A DNA stretch of 64,000 bases from Gymnogyps californianus (GCF_018139145.2 NC_059500.1:25773437-25837436), one strand, 5' to 3'. Shown: positions 1 to 12,276, counted from the stretch's first letter. Notes: generated from the letters alone by a model not told the origin. Made by a program: numbers and translations.

Positions 1-592
1 TGCATAAAAAGAAACGTGGCCAGCAGGTTGAGGGAGGTGATTCTTCCCCTCTACTCTGCTCTGGTGAGACCTCACCTGGAGTACTGCCTCCAGCTCTGGA
101 TCCCTCAGTACAAGAAAGACATGGACCTGTAAGACTGGGTCCAGAGGAGGGCCACAAAAGTGTTCAGAGGGCTGGAACACCTCTGCTATGAAGAAAGGCT
201 GAGAGAGCTGGGGTTGTTTGGCCTAGAGAAGAGAAGGCTCTGAGGAGACCTTATTGCAGACTTTCAATACTTAAAGGGGACTTATAAGAAAGATGGGGAC
301 AGACTCTTTAGTAGGGCCTGTAGCGATAGGACAAGGGGTAATGGTTTTAAACTAAAAGAGGGTAGATTCAGATTGGACATAAGGAAGAAATCTGTTATGA
401 TGAGGGTGGTGAAACACTGGAACAGGTTGCCCAGAGAGGCTGTAGATGCCCCATCCCTGGAAACATTCAAGGTCAGGTTGGACAGGGCTCTGAGCAACCT
501 GATCTAGTGGAAGATGTCACTGCTCATTGCAGGGAGGTTGGACTAGATGACCTTGAAAGGTCCCTTCCAACCCAAACTATTCTATGATTCTA
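1..592 (+). mobile_element. CR1 LINE, 3' end (5' part outside window)
   Basis: This is the 3' terminal part of a chicken-repeat-1 non-LTR retrotransposon. It shows the typical run of CR1 3' sequence: the 'ctctggtgagacctcacctg' segment, the 'gaaaggctgagagagctggg' segment, the 'aacaggttgcccagagaggc' segment, and a tail ending in 'tctatgattcta'. Short frames inside it are interrupted remnants of the ORF2 end and 3' UTR and should not be called genes. CR1 copies are usually 5'-truncated; here the 5' limit cannot be seen because the element runs off the window. A second CR1 3' end begins immediately after it in the same orientation. Confidence 0.93.
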
Positions 593-1039
593 AGATGCTG
601 AAAGACCTTGAGGGCAAGACTTACAAGGAGTGGCTGAGGTTATTTGGTTTGTTCAGCTTGGAGGAGAGAAGGCTGAGGGGTGACCTCATCACAGTCTACA
701 ACTTCCTTAAGGGTGGCAGTGGAGCAGAAGGTGCTGATCTCCTCTCTCTGGTGACCAGTGACAGGACGTGAGGAAATGGAATGAAGCTGCATCAGGGGAA
801 GTTCAGATTGGAAATTAGGAAAAGGTTCTTCACTGAGGAGGTGGTCGGTCACTGGAACAGTCTCCCCAGGGAAGTGGTCACAGCACCAAGCCTGTCAGAG
901 TTCACAGACAATGTCTGGACGATGCTGTTAGTCATATGATTTAGTTTTAGATAGTCCTGCGAGGACCAGGGAGTTGGATTTGGTGATCCTTACAGGTCCC
1001 TTCCAACTTGAGTTATTCTATGATTCTTTGATTCTGTGA
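593..1039 (+). mobile_element. CR1 LINE, second 5'-truncated copy
   Basis: A second CR1 3' end in the same orientation follows the first without spacer. It starts within the 'aaggagtggctgaggttatt' region, passes through 'agcttggaggagagaaggct' and 'cactggaacagtctccccag', and ends in a degenerate terminal repeat 'ttctatgattctttgattct'. It is shorter and more diverged from the usual CR1 wording than its neighbour, which suggests a different subfamily or greater age. No coding capacity remains. Confidence 0.88.
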
Positions 1040-2243
1040 TACCATGCACTTTTACAAACAGAGAGATGTTTGCAGCACAATATTAATAACATTAATGTTA
1101 ATGTGAATTATACCGCTTATGCCACAAGAACAGTGCTGAAGGGCCATCTTGTAATAGTCATGAATAGTTCATTAACCGATGACAGGTAAATCTTCAGAAA
1201 CATTTTAACTTGTGTTCATAAAAATTCATGTCTAATAATGAGGGGTTATGAACATCTATAAATTTACCTTTAAAAACAGCATGGTTCATGAAAATTTAAT
1301 TAACTGTTCTTCTAAATGGTTTTTTTGAATATGAGTTTCAGTTCTGGTCACCTCATGGTAAAAAAATAATAAAGCATAACAGAAATAGAAATGGCTCAAA
1401 GGGGAAAATGAGACTAGTGGAGACTTCCTATAAGAAAGGATCTTAACAAGATTGTGATAGCTTACGTAGGGAATGAGAAGAAGGAATATAGGCAAAGTGT
1501 AGAAAATGAGAAATACAGAGAATACATAAATGTCAGCATACCTGAGATCCAGAGAACAAACTTAAATTAATGAGGTTCTTCTTAATCAATGAAAGGAAAT
1601 ATGGTTGGTGGACTACAGTTAGCAATAATAAAGTATTATCAAGAAAACTGTGTTTCCCAAAGAACTCTCTTTGATGAACAGGAATAGAATGTGTAATCAC
1701 ACTTGTGTTTCATAATACAAAATGCTGCTGCTTTAATATATAATGTCATCCAGATCACCGTGAAATTTTATCTCCTTTCCATTTTTCACCTTAGAATATT
1801 GAGTACTTGGGATATTTTATAGGATTCAATAGGTTTCACTGAGATGTAATCAAAGAACTTATGTGTATTGACAGTGATTGAATTTAGCTTAATCCTGTAT
1901 GGCACATCTGATCTACATGACTGAAAAAATCTCCAGAATGTCAATGGATATATAACATTATTAAAACAACTACACAGCAAATGTCTCTAAGGGCAAGATA
2001 CTGCCACTGTTAAACACATCTGATATAAAAACAACTAGGAAGAGCAGAAGAATTTGTCAGGAAAAGCAAAGCAATACTTAATTATACTTCAGAAGAGCTA
2101 CACTTGTACCAATAATATCAAAAGAGTCATGATGTATTGATTACTACTTCTTTTCTTCAAGGAATAGATGTCTCTTGAGAAGGAGTTAAACTGAGGGTTC
2201 ATCATGGAGCTGCTCTAGAGCGAATGGTTGCAGGAGTCCTCAC
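1040..2243. other. AT-rich unique sequence, nothing recognised
   Basis: I see no transposable-element signature, no RNA gene and no convincing exon here. The short ORFs on both strands are of the length expected by chance at this base composition. Confidence 0.5.
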
Positions 2244-2354
2244 CAGATTCGAAGTTCAGGTGTGTATAGATAGCATGAAATGCAAAGGGCTGCATGAGAT
2301 TGATGAGATCAAAGTAAAACAACAAATATGCATACCAGCCATAGTACGTCATTC
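2244..2354 (-). CDS. Candidate coding exon, unidentified hydrophobic protein
   Basis: On the minus strand a 111-base open stretch lies between an acceptor-like site (pyrimidine-rich, ending ttacttcacag) and a donor (ctg|gtgagg). It begins with two bases of a split codon, has 36 whole codons, and ends with one base. The reading is rich in aromatic and aliphatic residues, with one helix-length segment around YLLFYFDLINLMQPFAFHAI, as in a multi-pass membrane protein. I cannot name a family. No partner exon was found nearby on this strand. It could be a chance open frame, since helices of this kind arise easily from T-rich sequence. Confidence 0.22.
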
Positions 2355-3519
2355 CTGTGAAGTAATAAACGAAAGCATGCCAAAGCACAAAATGTGACAA
2401 TTTGCTTCTATTTACACAGTTACTTAAAAAATCAATTATAAGTTCCCATAAATAAGGGGATTTTTATGACAATTAACTTCATAATCTATGAGATAAAGTC
2501 ATTCCTCATCAAAGGTGAGCACAGCATCAAAACTATCATTCTATCACTCATCAAAACATCATCCCTAAGCTTTATTTCCAGGAAGGATTTGAGAGTCGCA
2601 AAGGGAAATAGCAAAAAACGGTCATAAATAGTTATAAATACAGCATGGTGCTTTATAAACACAAGTACTTAATATATGACAGCTCCATAACTCGAATAAC
2701 ATGTTGTCATTGTTTTGTGTAGAGAGGGAGTAGTACCACTATTTTGCGTACACAAAGAGAGAAATGAAGCCTTAGCAAAAATAAGAATTCTAGAAAATAA
2801 TTTATTTTTAGTAAAGTTACTGCTGCCTTTCACTTGCTTTAAAGCATAGATTATGTTTTATATGTTGGACACATATGTAGTCCTTTTTGTGTGTACATAT
2901 GTAGACACATACATAGTCTCAGTAAAATATGTTGAATTCAAGAGTCCATTACTGTGTGCCATTAAAAAAAAGATTGCCTAGATTACTCCATTTAATAACA
3001 TTGAACTATAATTATAAATTAAGATTATAATCCGGTGAAATAGAAAATTTAGTAGTTCTGGAGACTTGATAACTTACTAATTTTCAGAAATTTCTGTATT
3101 CCTATTTATAGCCCCCTGTGGTTATCTTCCACCACTGAATTTTTTTAACAACATGTGACAAGGTGGCAGTTGTATCAGTTTAGTAAAAGCCCTTCAGTAA
3201 TCTTCGTAAAGCTGGAGAGGAAATCACAATTATTCGTTAGCAATTTATGTATGAACAAAATACATGTTTTCTGGTTTATTTTGGAAAAAAATAGCATAGC
3301 CAGCTGATACTTTTTTTAGAAATAGAGCATACACCATTTCTTGTCAGAGTTTTCTCACCAAATACACAGCTTTTTTGGACTGATCCATCTTTCTGAAAGA
3401 CTTCCATAAGAGAGTCCCCCAGTTTTCTGTGGGAGCTGAACCTTGCCAGAAGACTAGTACCACAACGTTTCACCAAGGGTCATAAATTCTTAGTCCTTCT
3501 GAGTTATTCTTTGTTTGTA
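2355..3519. other. AT-rich unique sequence, nothing recognised
   Basis: No repeat family, RNA gene or supported exon is seen. The minus-strand ORF at 3276-3476 has no splice-site or homology support. Confidence 0.45.
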
Positions 3520-3960
3520 GCCCACCATTTGGAGCGTGTGCAAAAAAGATTAAATTTCTATAAGCTGACCCAAGACGTTGATCTGAGCCACTGAAGTGGC
3601 ACGGCCACACCGTAGGCCAGTGAGAAAGCCACTGTAGACCCTTGTAGGCTTGTGGGGCTGAGGCTGCAGACAGGGGTCATACGGAGAGAGCTGCTCAGGC
3701 CCTAGGAAAGGGCCATCTGAAGCCAGCTAGCTTTGTGCCTGGGGCAATTAACCCTGAAGAAAGGCTTCAATTTTCAGTTTCAGGACTAAGCTGTAACTCA
3801 GTGGGGATCTCTGAATCAGGAGGTGCCAGTGTGCCTTCCCATGCCACCTGAAAGGTGAGCAGCTGTGCCATCCACCCACCTGTCTGAGCCATGGTGAGGT
3901 GCAAGAGCGAGAATCAGCTCCTTATTGTGGACAGAACACAGTACCACATTCAGATGAGGA
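3520..3960. other. GC-richer block of unknown origin, possible old repeat
   Basis: This block is clearly richer in G and C than the AT-rich sequence on both sides and has few long A or T runs. Segments such as 'ggcacggccacaccgtaggc' and 'gagctgctcaggccctagga' have the texture of a decayed transposable element or an untranslated exon. A donor-like site (gaaag|gtgagc) occurs near 3851-3859. I could not match it to CR1 or to the LTR family found elsewhere in the window, and I saw no flanking duplication. Confidence 0.35.
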
Positions 3961-6111
3961 AGGATTCATTACATTTATACTAACTCTGACTGTTCTTATA
4001 TGTTCTTCATTAACATTACAGTTGTTTCTAAAGGTTCAGATGTCATAAAAAAACTTTGGTAAAACATTGAGGTAAAGGTACTTAATCAGGAGGTTTCTTC
4101 CTTTCATATTCGTAAATCTATTTTTTCATTATCACACACAGCACACTGGCTTGAAAAAGCAAAGGCGAACAAATTTTTTAAAAATATTGTGTTCTTAGCA
4201 GAAAAAGCTATAATAGCCCTGGGGATTAAATAAATATATTGGGCAGCCTGGAGGAAACAGATAAACTTTATCTATTCTGGGATGCATATGATCAATAACA
4301 GAAAGTAAGGGATGTGAGTGATTTTCTTGTGTCATTTTCACTTCTATATAAACCTAATGTGAATTCTGCATTTCTGCCAGTGCAAAATTCACATTTTGCT
4401 TTCCAATCTGTTGGTATGTCTGTAAACATGGGCCACCAATATCCTGATAAATAGGCTTCAGTTAACAGGTCATTCATCTTAATCTAGGAAACTAAGACTA
4501 GGCAGGGTTTACCCCCAAGATAGCAACATGTTTTCCTTTCTCAGACTAAATGTAACAGTTGAAATCTTGACAATTTCCACAGGTTAACTGAGAGAAGAGG
4601 GGAAGATGATCAGATGATCTGGCTTATAAAATGAGGTCATTCATAAATTAAAAGCTTTATAAAAATGTTAATTTTCAGAACTTACAAAATTTTTTGTTTG
4701 TTTGTTTTAATTTTTCAAGTAAGTTTTAGTTTACTGGAATAAACAATGAAAAATTGGCTCATGAACAAACTCTTCATAGCTCTGCCAAAAGGTCTTTTAT
4801 ATAATTTATTCATTCTAAAAATTCCAGCCATAAATAGTTATGATTTCAGTGAATTATCACTTCAATGATATAATGTTTTCAGATATTCTTCAATCAGTTC
4901 TGGATTTTACATCTCTATATTATCTGAAGTAAATTTAAATATTCTTTTTCTCAACATCTCTCTCTTTGGCTCTCTTTGTCAACTATTTTGCGATCTAAAT
5001 CTAGTTTATTCTCTTGTGACTAATGCTCAGAAATATAAACATCATGTTATTTGCTTGTGTAGGCAGATGGGGCTTTGTGCTTGCTTATTTGCAGTTATAG
5101 GTTCTAAAAATAAATGTAGTGAATTTCTGCCTGAAGTACTGCACACTCCCTGCTTTCAGCAATGTCCTCCTTCCTTTCCCAAAATATAAGGGGAGAGATT
5201 TCACTGAACTGGAAATGTAAATTTATTTTTCTATTTTGTCTTGTTATTTTTCATTTTATTTCTTGCCAGTTTACAATGAAAATTGAAATAAGCATAATTC
5301 TTTCATGTTGCCTATAATTGTGCTTGAAAAATTAAGTAGGGAAATTCAAACTATTCGTTCCAAACTACAGATTGCTAGACCTTCTGATCTAATTTTCTTC
5401 AAATTGCTAATACTTTTCAAAGGTTTCTATAATTTGCAAGTGGGTCCTAAAGACATACTTAAAATCCTTCAGGTCACTTATGAAAGGGTTGTGCTTTTTT
5501 TAATTTAAGTGATATGCTTTAGCATTTTAATTTTTCTGATACAAGTCAAGTTGATTAATAACAACTAATAATAATAAAAAATTACAAACACAATGTGTAA
5601 TACTTTCACGAAATGAAATTCAAGCTAACATATATGAAATTTCCCAACATAAGACAGGATCTTCATTAACAGTTTTATCAAATAGGTTCTCAGTAATTTT
5701 ATTCACATTAATTCACAGTAAAATTACTGTCAGTAATTTTATTCACAGAGAATTTTCTTAAGTCTTTTTTAATTATTTCTGCTATTCCACTTTAATTAGA
5801 ATTTATTTGTTCTCCCATCAACTGTAGCCTGCCTTGATCCACCAATGGAAGCGTCTTATACAACATGTATTTAGTATTGTGTTTTCACATTCCAGCTTTA
5901 CTCCCACCCTCTCATCTGTTCCTTTTTGGCTTCTCTGTCTCTCCTTAGTTTGTCTAGTTCTGTATCTACCACATTCATTCCAGGTCTGGTCTCCTTATTT
6001 CCTTGTAAATCCCACTGAAAATCCACAATTCAGACATGGTAACGATTTACTTATCAAATTTTTGAATGTTAATTTTCAGAACATTTAATGTTAAGATTTT
6101 TTTTTCTACAG
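3961..6111. other. AT-rich unique sequence with one small repeat cluster
   Basis: Mostly featureless AT-rich DNA. The only structure noted is the repeat cluster at 5691-5747, listed separately. The ORF at 5305-5508 ends without a strong donor and is not called. Confidence 0.45.
5691..5747. repeat. Direct and inverted short repeat cluster
   Basis: The 17-mer cagtaattttattcaca occurs at 5691-5707 and again at 5731-5747. Between them, 5719-5729 (taaaattactg) is the exact reverse complement of the first eleven bases of each copy, so either copy could pair with it as an 11-bp hairpin. No function is implied. Local slippage or template switching is the simplest origin. Confidence 0.75.
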
Positions 6112-6323
6112 CAATTATAGTTACAATTACTGCAGCACTATATGGAAACGATCATCCTCTACAGCTGTTGTTACATTATTATAATGAAAACAATATTTTT
6201 GTGTCAGGCCTAGTACTCTTATTTAATGAACAAGGATATTTAGGACCCGTTGCAGCTGCAGATATGTGGATGTCTTTATATGCTATTAACAATAACAGAC
6301 CAAAACCTGATGGCTCCTGTTAA
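6112..6323 (+). CDS. Candidate terminal exon, unidentified
   Basis: An acceptor-like site (tttttttttctacag) is followed by a reading frame that stays open for about 70 codons to a TAA. It includes a hydrophobic stretch followed by LFNEQGYLGPVAAADMWMSL. Two AATAAA signals follow (6487-6492 and 6528-6533), so the stretch could be a last coding exon with its 3' UTR. I do not recognise the protein and found no upstream exon that must join it. Open frames of this length occur by chance here, so the call rests on the combined signals. Confidence 0.22.
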
Positions 6324-7087
6324 AAATCCATGTGTATCAATCTACTGTAAAGTTTCTGGAATTGAATAGCACGAGATGAGAAGTTAAACTAGAGTTTGGC
6401 AGCACACTTTCCTCTCAGAAAAAACTATTACCTCTGTAACTCACAGACAGAGCAGTTTTTCTTTAACCTCCATAGAAATATGAATTAATAAAAATCTGTC
6501 CTTTCCATGAATGTAACTATCTAAATGAATAAACAGAATGTTTGCCTTTACCAAAGAGCCAACACAATTGTTGTTGGTCAATAATCTAAACCTCTGCTAT
6601 TTCAATTAAAGAGAGGAAGATGTAATTAGGAAGAGATTTCTTATTCATTAATCATATAACAGTAAAGGATGTGATCTCCCTAGGAGCAATACTAATGGTT
6701 GCAATTTCTTGGTATGTTAAAGTTTGTATAAAATATTCTACAATAATTAAGATTGGTAAAATGACTTGATTTTGTAAAAAACACCACTGAATACTTGTGC
6801 CAATTTAAAATCCTATAGAAAGCCAAATACTTTACATCTGTCATGGGAAAACTACTTTTTCCTTTCTAAATATTTTGCTATAAAGGTTCCCATGTTTCAG
6901 TGAAATTATCCATGCATATGTGCATATCACTATCACACTTATAAATCAGTGATCGAGGCATCTGTCATGCATTGGGGGGGAAAAAAAGAGAAAACTAAGT
7001 TATTTTTATTTCCATGTATTATTTGGCTGGCTCAGATATTTTGTGCGTTGCTTGTTTATGTAAAGAGAAAACCATTCCCAGCAACGT
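6324..7087. other. AT-rich sequence, possible 3' UTR, otherwise nothing recognised
   Basis: Contains the two AATAAA motifs mentioned for the candidate terminal exon upstream, and a G8 run near 6974. No repeat family or RNA gene is visible up to the LTR at 7088. Confidence 0.4.
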
Positions 7088-7696
7088 TGTCGTGGTTTAA
7101 CCCCAGTCAGCAACTAAGCACCACACAGCCGCTTCCCCCTCCCCCCTCCCAGTGGGGTGAGGAGGAGGAAAGGAAAAAAAAAAAGTAAAACTCGTGGGTT
7201 GAGATAAGAACAGTTTAATAACCAGAGTAAAATACAATACTAACAATAGTAATAATGAAATATAATAATAATAATAATAATAATAATAGTAATGAAAAGG
7301 AATATAACAAAAAAAGGAGGCGGGGGAAGGAAAAAAAAAAAGCAGTGATGCACAATGCAATTGCTCACCACCCACTGACCGATGCCAGAGCCGCGATCTG
7401 CACCTCCTGGCCAACTCCCCCCTGTTTATATACTGAGCATGACATTCTATGGTATGGAATACCCCTTTGGCTAGTTCAGGTCAGCTGCCCTGGCTCTGCT
7501 CCCTCCCAGCTTCTTGCACACCTGCTTGCTGGCAGAGCATGGGAAACTGAAAAGTCCTTGGCTTACGATAAGCGCTACTTAGCAACAACTAAAACATCAG
7601 AGTGTTCTCGATGTTATTCTCAGACTAAATCCAAAACACAGCACTGTACCAGCTACTAAGAAGAGAGTTAACTCTGTCCCAGCCGAAACCAGGACA
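7088..7696 (-). mobile_element. Solo LTR of an endogenous retrovirus
   Basis: Read on the minus strand, this starts TGTCCTGGTTTCGGCTGGGA and ends TAAACCACGACA, giving the TG...CA ends of a retroviral LTR of about 609 bp. It is co-linear with the plus-strand copies at 16551 and 35177, including the trinucleotide tract (aat/att repeats at 7262-7289) just upstream of the polyadenylation-signal region. The flanking pentamers are aacgt (7083-7087) and aatgt (7697-7701). They differ by one C-to-T change, consistent with an old 5-bp target duplication that lost a CpG. No internal retroviral sequence remains, so this is a product of LTR-LTR recombination. ORFs within it are shadows. Confidence 0.93.
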
Positions 7697-7801
7697 AATG
7701 TATAACAAATATTCACCAGTTCACCTACATTTCTATTCTCTCTACTAAAATGGGGACTGCCAAAGGTTTTAGAGACAAAATCTCCAAAAAGAATAAGCTA
7801 G

Positions 7802-8059
7802 AGGGATGGGACGCCATCCATTGAGACCTTGAAAGGCTTGAGGAGTGTGCCCATGTGAACCTCATGAGGTTCAACAAGGCCAAGTGCAAGGTCCTGCACC
7901 TGGGTCGGGCTAATCCCCAATATCGATACAGACTGGGGGATGAATTGATTGAGAGAATCCCTACAGATAAGGACTGAGGGGTATTGGTGGATGAAAAATT
8001 GAATATGAGCTGGCAATGTGCGCTCGCAGCCGAGAAAGCCTATCATATCCTGGGGCATC
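7802..8059 (+). mobile_element. CR1 LINE fragment, ORF2 C-terminal region, truncated by assembly gap
   Basis: The sequence follows the CR1 ORF2 end: 'cctcatgaggttcaacaagg', 'gtcctgcacctgggtcgggc' and 'gcaatgtgcgctcgcagccg'. Its translation contains the familiar NLMRFNKAKCKVLHLGR stretch just downstream of the reverse-transcriptase core. A stop (tga at 7975-7977) interrupts the frame, so the copy is dead. It runs into a run of N and its 3' end is not visible. Sequence after the gap is not CR1, so the CR1 tail must lie in the missing bases. Confidence 0.9.
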
Positions 8060-8559
8060 NNNNNNNNNNNNNNNNNNNNNNNNNNNNNNNNNNNNNNNNN
8101 NNNNNNNNNNNNNNNNNNNNNNNNNNNNNNNNNNNNNNNNNNNNNNNNNNNNNNNNNNNNNNNNNNNNNNNNNNNNNNNNNNNNNNNNNNNNNNNNNNNN
8201 NNNNNNNNNNNNNNNNNNNNNNNNNNNNNNNNNNNNNNNNNNNNNNNNNNNNNNNNNNNNNNNNNNNNNNNNNNNNNNNNNNNNNNNNNNNNNNNNNNNN
8301 NNNNNNNNNNNNNNNNNNNNNNNNNNNNNNNNNNNNNNNNNNNNNNNNNNNNNNNNNNNNNNNNNNNNNNNNNNNNNNNNNNNNNNNNNNNNNNNNNNNN
8401 NNNNNNNNNNNNNNNNNNNNNNNNNNNNNNNNNNNNNNNNNNNNNNNNNNNNNNNNNNNNNNNNNNNNNNNNNNNNNNNNNNNNNNNNNNNNNNNNNNNN
8501 NNNNNNNNNNNNNNNNNNNNNNNNNNNNNNNNNNNNNNNNNNNNNNNNNNNNNNNNNNN
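8060..8559. other. Assembly gap (500 N)
   Basis: Exactly 500 unknown bases. The round number suggests a fixed-size or estimated placeholder, so the true length may differ. ORFs predicted across it are meaningless. Confidence 0.98.
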
Positions 8560-11500
8560 AGAACCCCCTGTAATCGAAAAAAATTGTGCAATTTTCTCCA
8601 TTATTGAAGGGAGTTCAAATCCCTTTTATCTTTAAGATAAAACTCCCTAACTACACTGCTCTAGGCTATAAATAAGGTTCATACTCTAGCCTTTTCTGTC
8701 AGATGCATGTCCCTGTGAAGAAAATCCAGATTGATCAGGACAAGAGAAGGTCTCCCTCTAGCCTAGTGATAAACCACTTGTAAAAAAAAGAATATTGACT
8801 CTTCCCTGTACTTTCAGACTTTTTCTGTATTTTACTCAATGACCATTTAACTTTATGCTACGGTGAACAAAAACACTGTGGTGGACCTGCATGAAGGCTG
8901 CTCAGAGAATTCTGATAGAGGACAGTTTCATTTCTAGATTGTGGCCTAGCTTATGTATGAGTGAAATACTGATCTTTACTCTAGCCAGGACAGTAGCAGA
9001 TCTACAGATGAAAGGAAATGCAGCTCTAGGCACCTGATGAACCATACCATGGCCAACGTACAGTACCTGTGGAGTTAAGGCAATTTCAGCCTTATATTTG
9101 TGTGTTGCTTTATGCTCTGCGGGTCCCTTACGGATAAATCTCTATTCATCAGATAATCCCATTACTAGTAGCAGATGTGTTAGTGTGATATAAGAAATTA
9201 TCCTATATGAGAAAGTCCTAACTTGGTATTTACATTTTCTCATAGATACTCTTATGTTGTATGTAATATATAATTTCTTATCTGTATGGTCACATCACTT
9301 AATAGTACTACCCTATTGTAGAGAAGTTGTTCCTGTTTTTATATCTCACAGCTGGAGAAACTCTAATTAAAAACACATCTAAATTCTGGAGAAAAAACTG
9401 AAAATTTGTGCAATATACAGACATTTGGATTGTCTACTGAATTTTCTCAATGGATTTACTATATCATCACATACAGTAAAACAGTAAAAGAAGGTGAAAG
9501 AATGAAGTGAATTACCTGGACAAGAGTGATTCCACTTAGACAGAAAATTGGAGTTCAAACCACACTTTTCTCCAAATTAATAAGAAACAGTTAAAGACAG
9601 AAATTTGCTTTCCTATTTGGGACAATGACATACCTGTACCTACAACCAAAATCACAAAAAGAGTATTCTCTGATGCCTCTGCTAAGCTAAGAGCACAGTA
9701 CCTACTCTCTATTTCATTACTGAAGGTGGCTGTGTTCCAAGTAGGTGTTGCACACACATTTTTTCAATCAAAAAATATACAAAGTTCAATTATGATTTAT
9801 TACCAAAAAAATAGCTAAGTAATGCTTAATACACAAAAGTTTGGAATATAATGGAAAGTCCAATAAGCACATAATATAAATCACGTTTTGGAAACAAAAA
9901 CTGATTGGCTGATAATGGCATAATAATCAGTGGAAATGTTTGTCAGGAGAAATAATAAGCATGTTTACATTAGCCCTTTTAATTATATTGTTAGCACAAT
10001 GAGTTTCATTCTATAGCAGCGAACTAAAGTCTGCTGGATAAAGTCTTGGAAGCTTTCATAACACAGATTTCCAGTTGAATGATCTGTTGATAATTAACTA
10101 TTTCTGATCAGAGGATGATATTTAAATTCTGTGTTTTCTGTTACTTACTTTTTAGAGACTTTTTGTATGTTTATATCCTGTTTTCTTTTAACTTTTTTCT
10201 TTTTTGTTTTCTCTTTTTTATTATCTCTTTTCTCTTTCTTCAAGAATTGATGTGGTACGTACTAGCTAGACCTGTCAGTAAAATTTGAGGACTATGCCCT
10301 AATTTTGTGGATTTCTGCTGTAATAGAATGACCTATTTTCCTTTAAAAAGGTGGTGGGGGGGGAATGTTTCAATTTAAGTATCATACCAGCAATAAATGC
10401 ACAGACTATTTAACTGTTCTTACTGTTATACTGACATTGTGTGGGTAAGATGAAATCCACATCTCCTGTGCAAAGCCTAGTTTTCTAAGTATGCATGGCT
10501 GCTTTGTACAATGCACCAGCTAAGATCAAATCTGCAGTGATGACAAACTCTTTGAACTCTCATATACACCCCAAATCACAGCTAAGAGGGTTCAACCCCT
10601 GAGGTTTGGGCTGTAAATGAAGGGATTGTTTTTATTCTTCAATACCAGAAATGTATAGGACTTGAGGGGATATCTTAGCACTGATGATAAAAATGTTATT
10701 CATGCATGTCCAGAATTGCTAGGCTTCCATGTAACTCAGCAATGAAAAAAATAAACATTCAAAACAGACATACAGATATGCAAAGTTGAAGGATGAAAGA
10801 ACATTTTTGTTTATTTTTACAAGAGCCTCGTATCTGCTACAGAAAATAAAGCACCTACTGTTCTTCACTACCTGTTGGGTTTTTTTAATCAAGCTACTAT
10901 GTATTGGTGAAGAAGTGCTTCATTAGTAGGCCCCATTCTGATCTTTCAGGCAAAAGGTTTTCAATTCACCTATCTTCAAGTTCAGTAATTTGAACTTTAC
11001 ATAAATTGTAGAAAATTACTCAGAGATGTCCTTGTCTGTCGTATCAGTGGTATAATAGGAGTTTAAGATATGTCAATGTGACAGAAAACAGTTGGCATTT
11101 TCTATGAATAATTCTGTCCTTCACAGTACTGATTACTCCTGTGCTTTTTTGCTTACTGTCCTTGTTCAGCTGCTGCACTTTTCACCTCTGTACTAGGTTC
11201 ATTTTAAGCAACTGCTACTTCATTTCTTGTGTGCCAGAAGTGTGCTGTCTGACAACTCTCAGGCATGCAAAAGCGTTTGCAGAAAATCTAAAAAAGATAT
11301 AAGGGAAAATGTTTCACAAGAATGTTCTTTTATTTCACTCAATTTTTTATAAATACAACTTTTAAGTCAATGACTTGCTGCTGTCAGTGGAAGGTGTAGG
11401 GTGTGATTTGCTTAGCAATACTGGAAATCAAATTACTCATGTATATATAAAAATGGGACACTAGACGTCAAATTTCAGTCTGATGGAGCTATGAATAGAT

Positions 11501-12276
11501 TATCACCTGTATCTGTATAGGAATCCAGGCCAGCCTTCAACCATATCCACCCAAAAAGCAAATAAATCTCTTACTCCTGTTTTCATAATACTAACCATGT
11601 TTCTTGATTTAGTCATGCATCAAAAAAAAAGGGTCTTGTTCATTTATTTGCAAAGTTGTGTAAAATGTGGTCTTTTCCTTCCAGGAATCCAACATAAGAC
11701 TGAGAAATGTTGTCAGCAAGTGACAGTCAGTGTGATATAGTTTTTCCCTTATTAGTGGCTTTATGGGATTCAGGCTACTTTACACCAACTTTAGACATCT
11801 CAGAAAAGCTCCATTTGTAGAAACTGAGTGCTAAGCAGAGTTACAAAATGAAACTTTTTTGTTTTAGTCAAGTGACCCAAAACTCAGATTCCCCAGCCAT
11901 TTCAGAAATTGTAAGTATGCTTTGTTTCCATCAGCCTTTCCTCAGTGTTTCTCTTCTGTGTGTTATTGTTACCATAGAGACTGGAGGAGCAACAGCACAT
12001 AGGATTTTAATATACAAGAATCACTTCTTTCTCACCAGGTAAACTTCTGTAATTGGTTATCCCTTCTTTACCCCCAGAGTTGCAGCCCTTCAAGCTCCTG
12101 CTTCATTCTTCCATCTGCTTTACCCATGTGTTTTCAATAGGAGGAACACACACATTCTCACAGCAGTTTCTCTTCCTCTTTGCGCTGTATTCACCCTCAG
12201 CTCTTTCAGCTTAAATCACCATTTTCAGTGGGAACATCCTGAGCCACTTGGCTAAGCAATGACAATAAGGACAGAT
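8560..12276. other. AT-rich unique sequence, nothing recognised
   Basis: No transposable element, RNA gene or supported exon seen. A short stretch at 11867-11909, between ttttttgttttag and a gtaagt donor, is splice-like but only about 43 bases long and is not called. Confidence 0.45.

Noticed and set aside
7097..7659. ORFs on both strands including a poly-Tyr/Asn run
   Set aside because: They lie wholly inside the solo LTR and reflect its trinucleotide tract.
7798..8635. Long ORFs on both strands across the N run
   Set aside because: They exist only because N codons are not stops; the flanks are CR1 and unrelated sequence.
11867..11909. 43-base stretch between acceptor-like and gtaagt donor
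   Set aside because: Too short to judge; such pairs occur often by chance in T-rich DNA.
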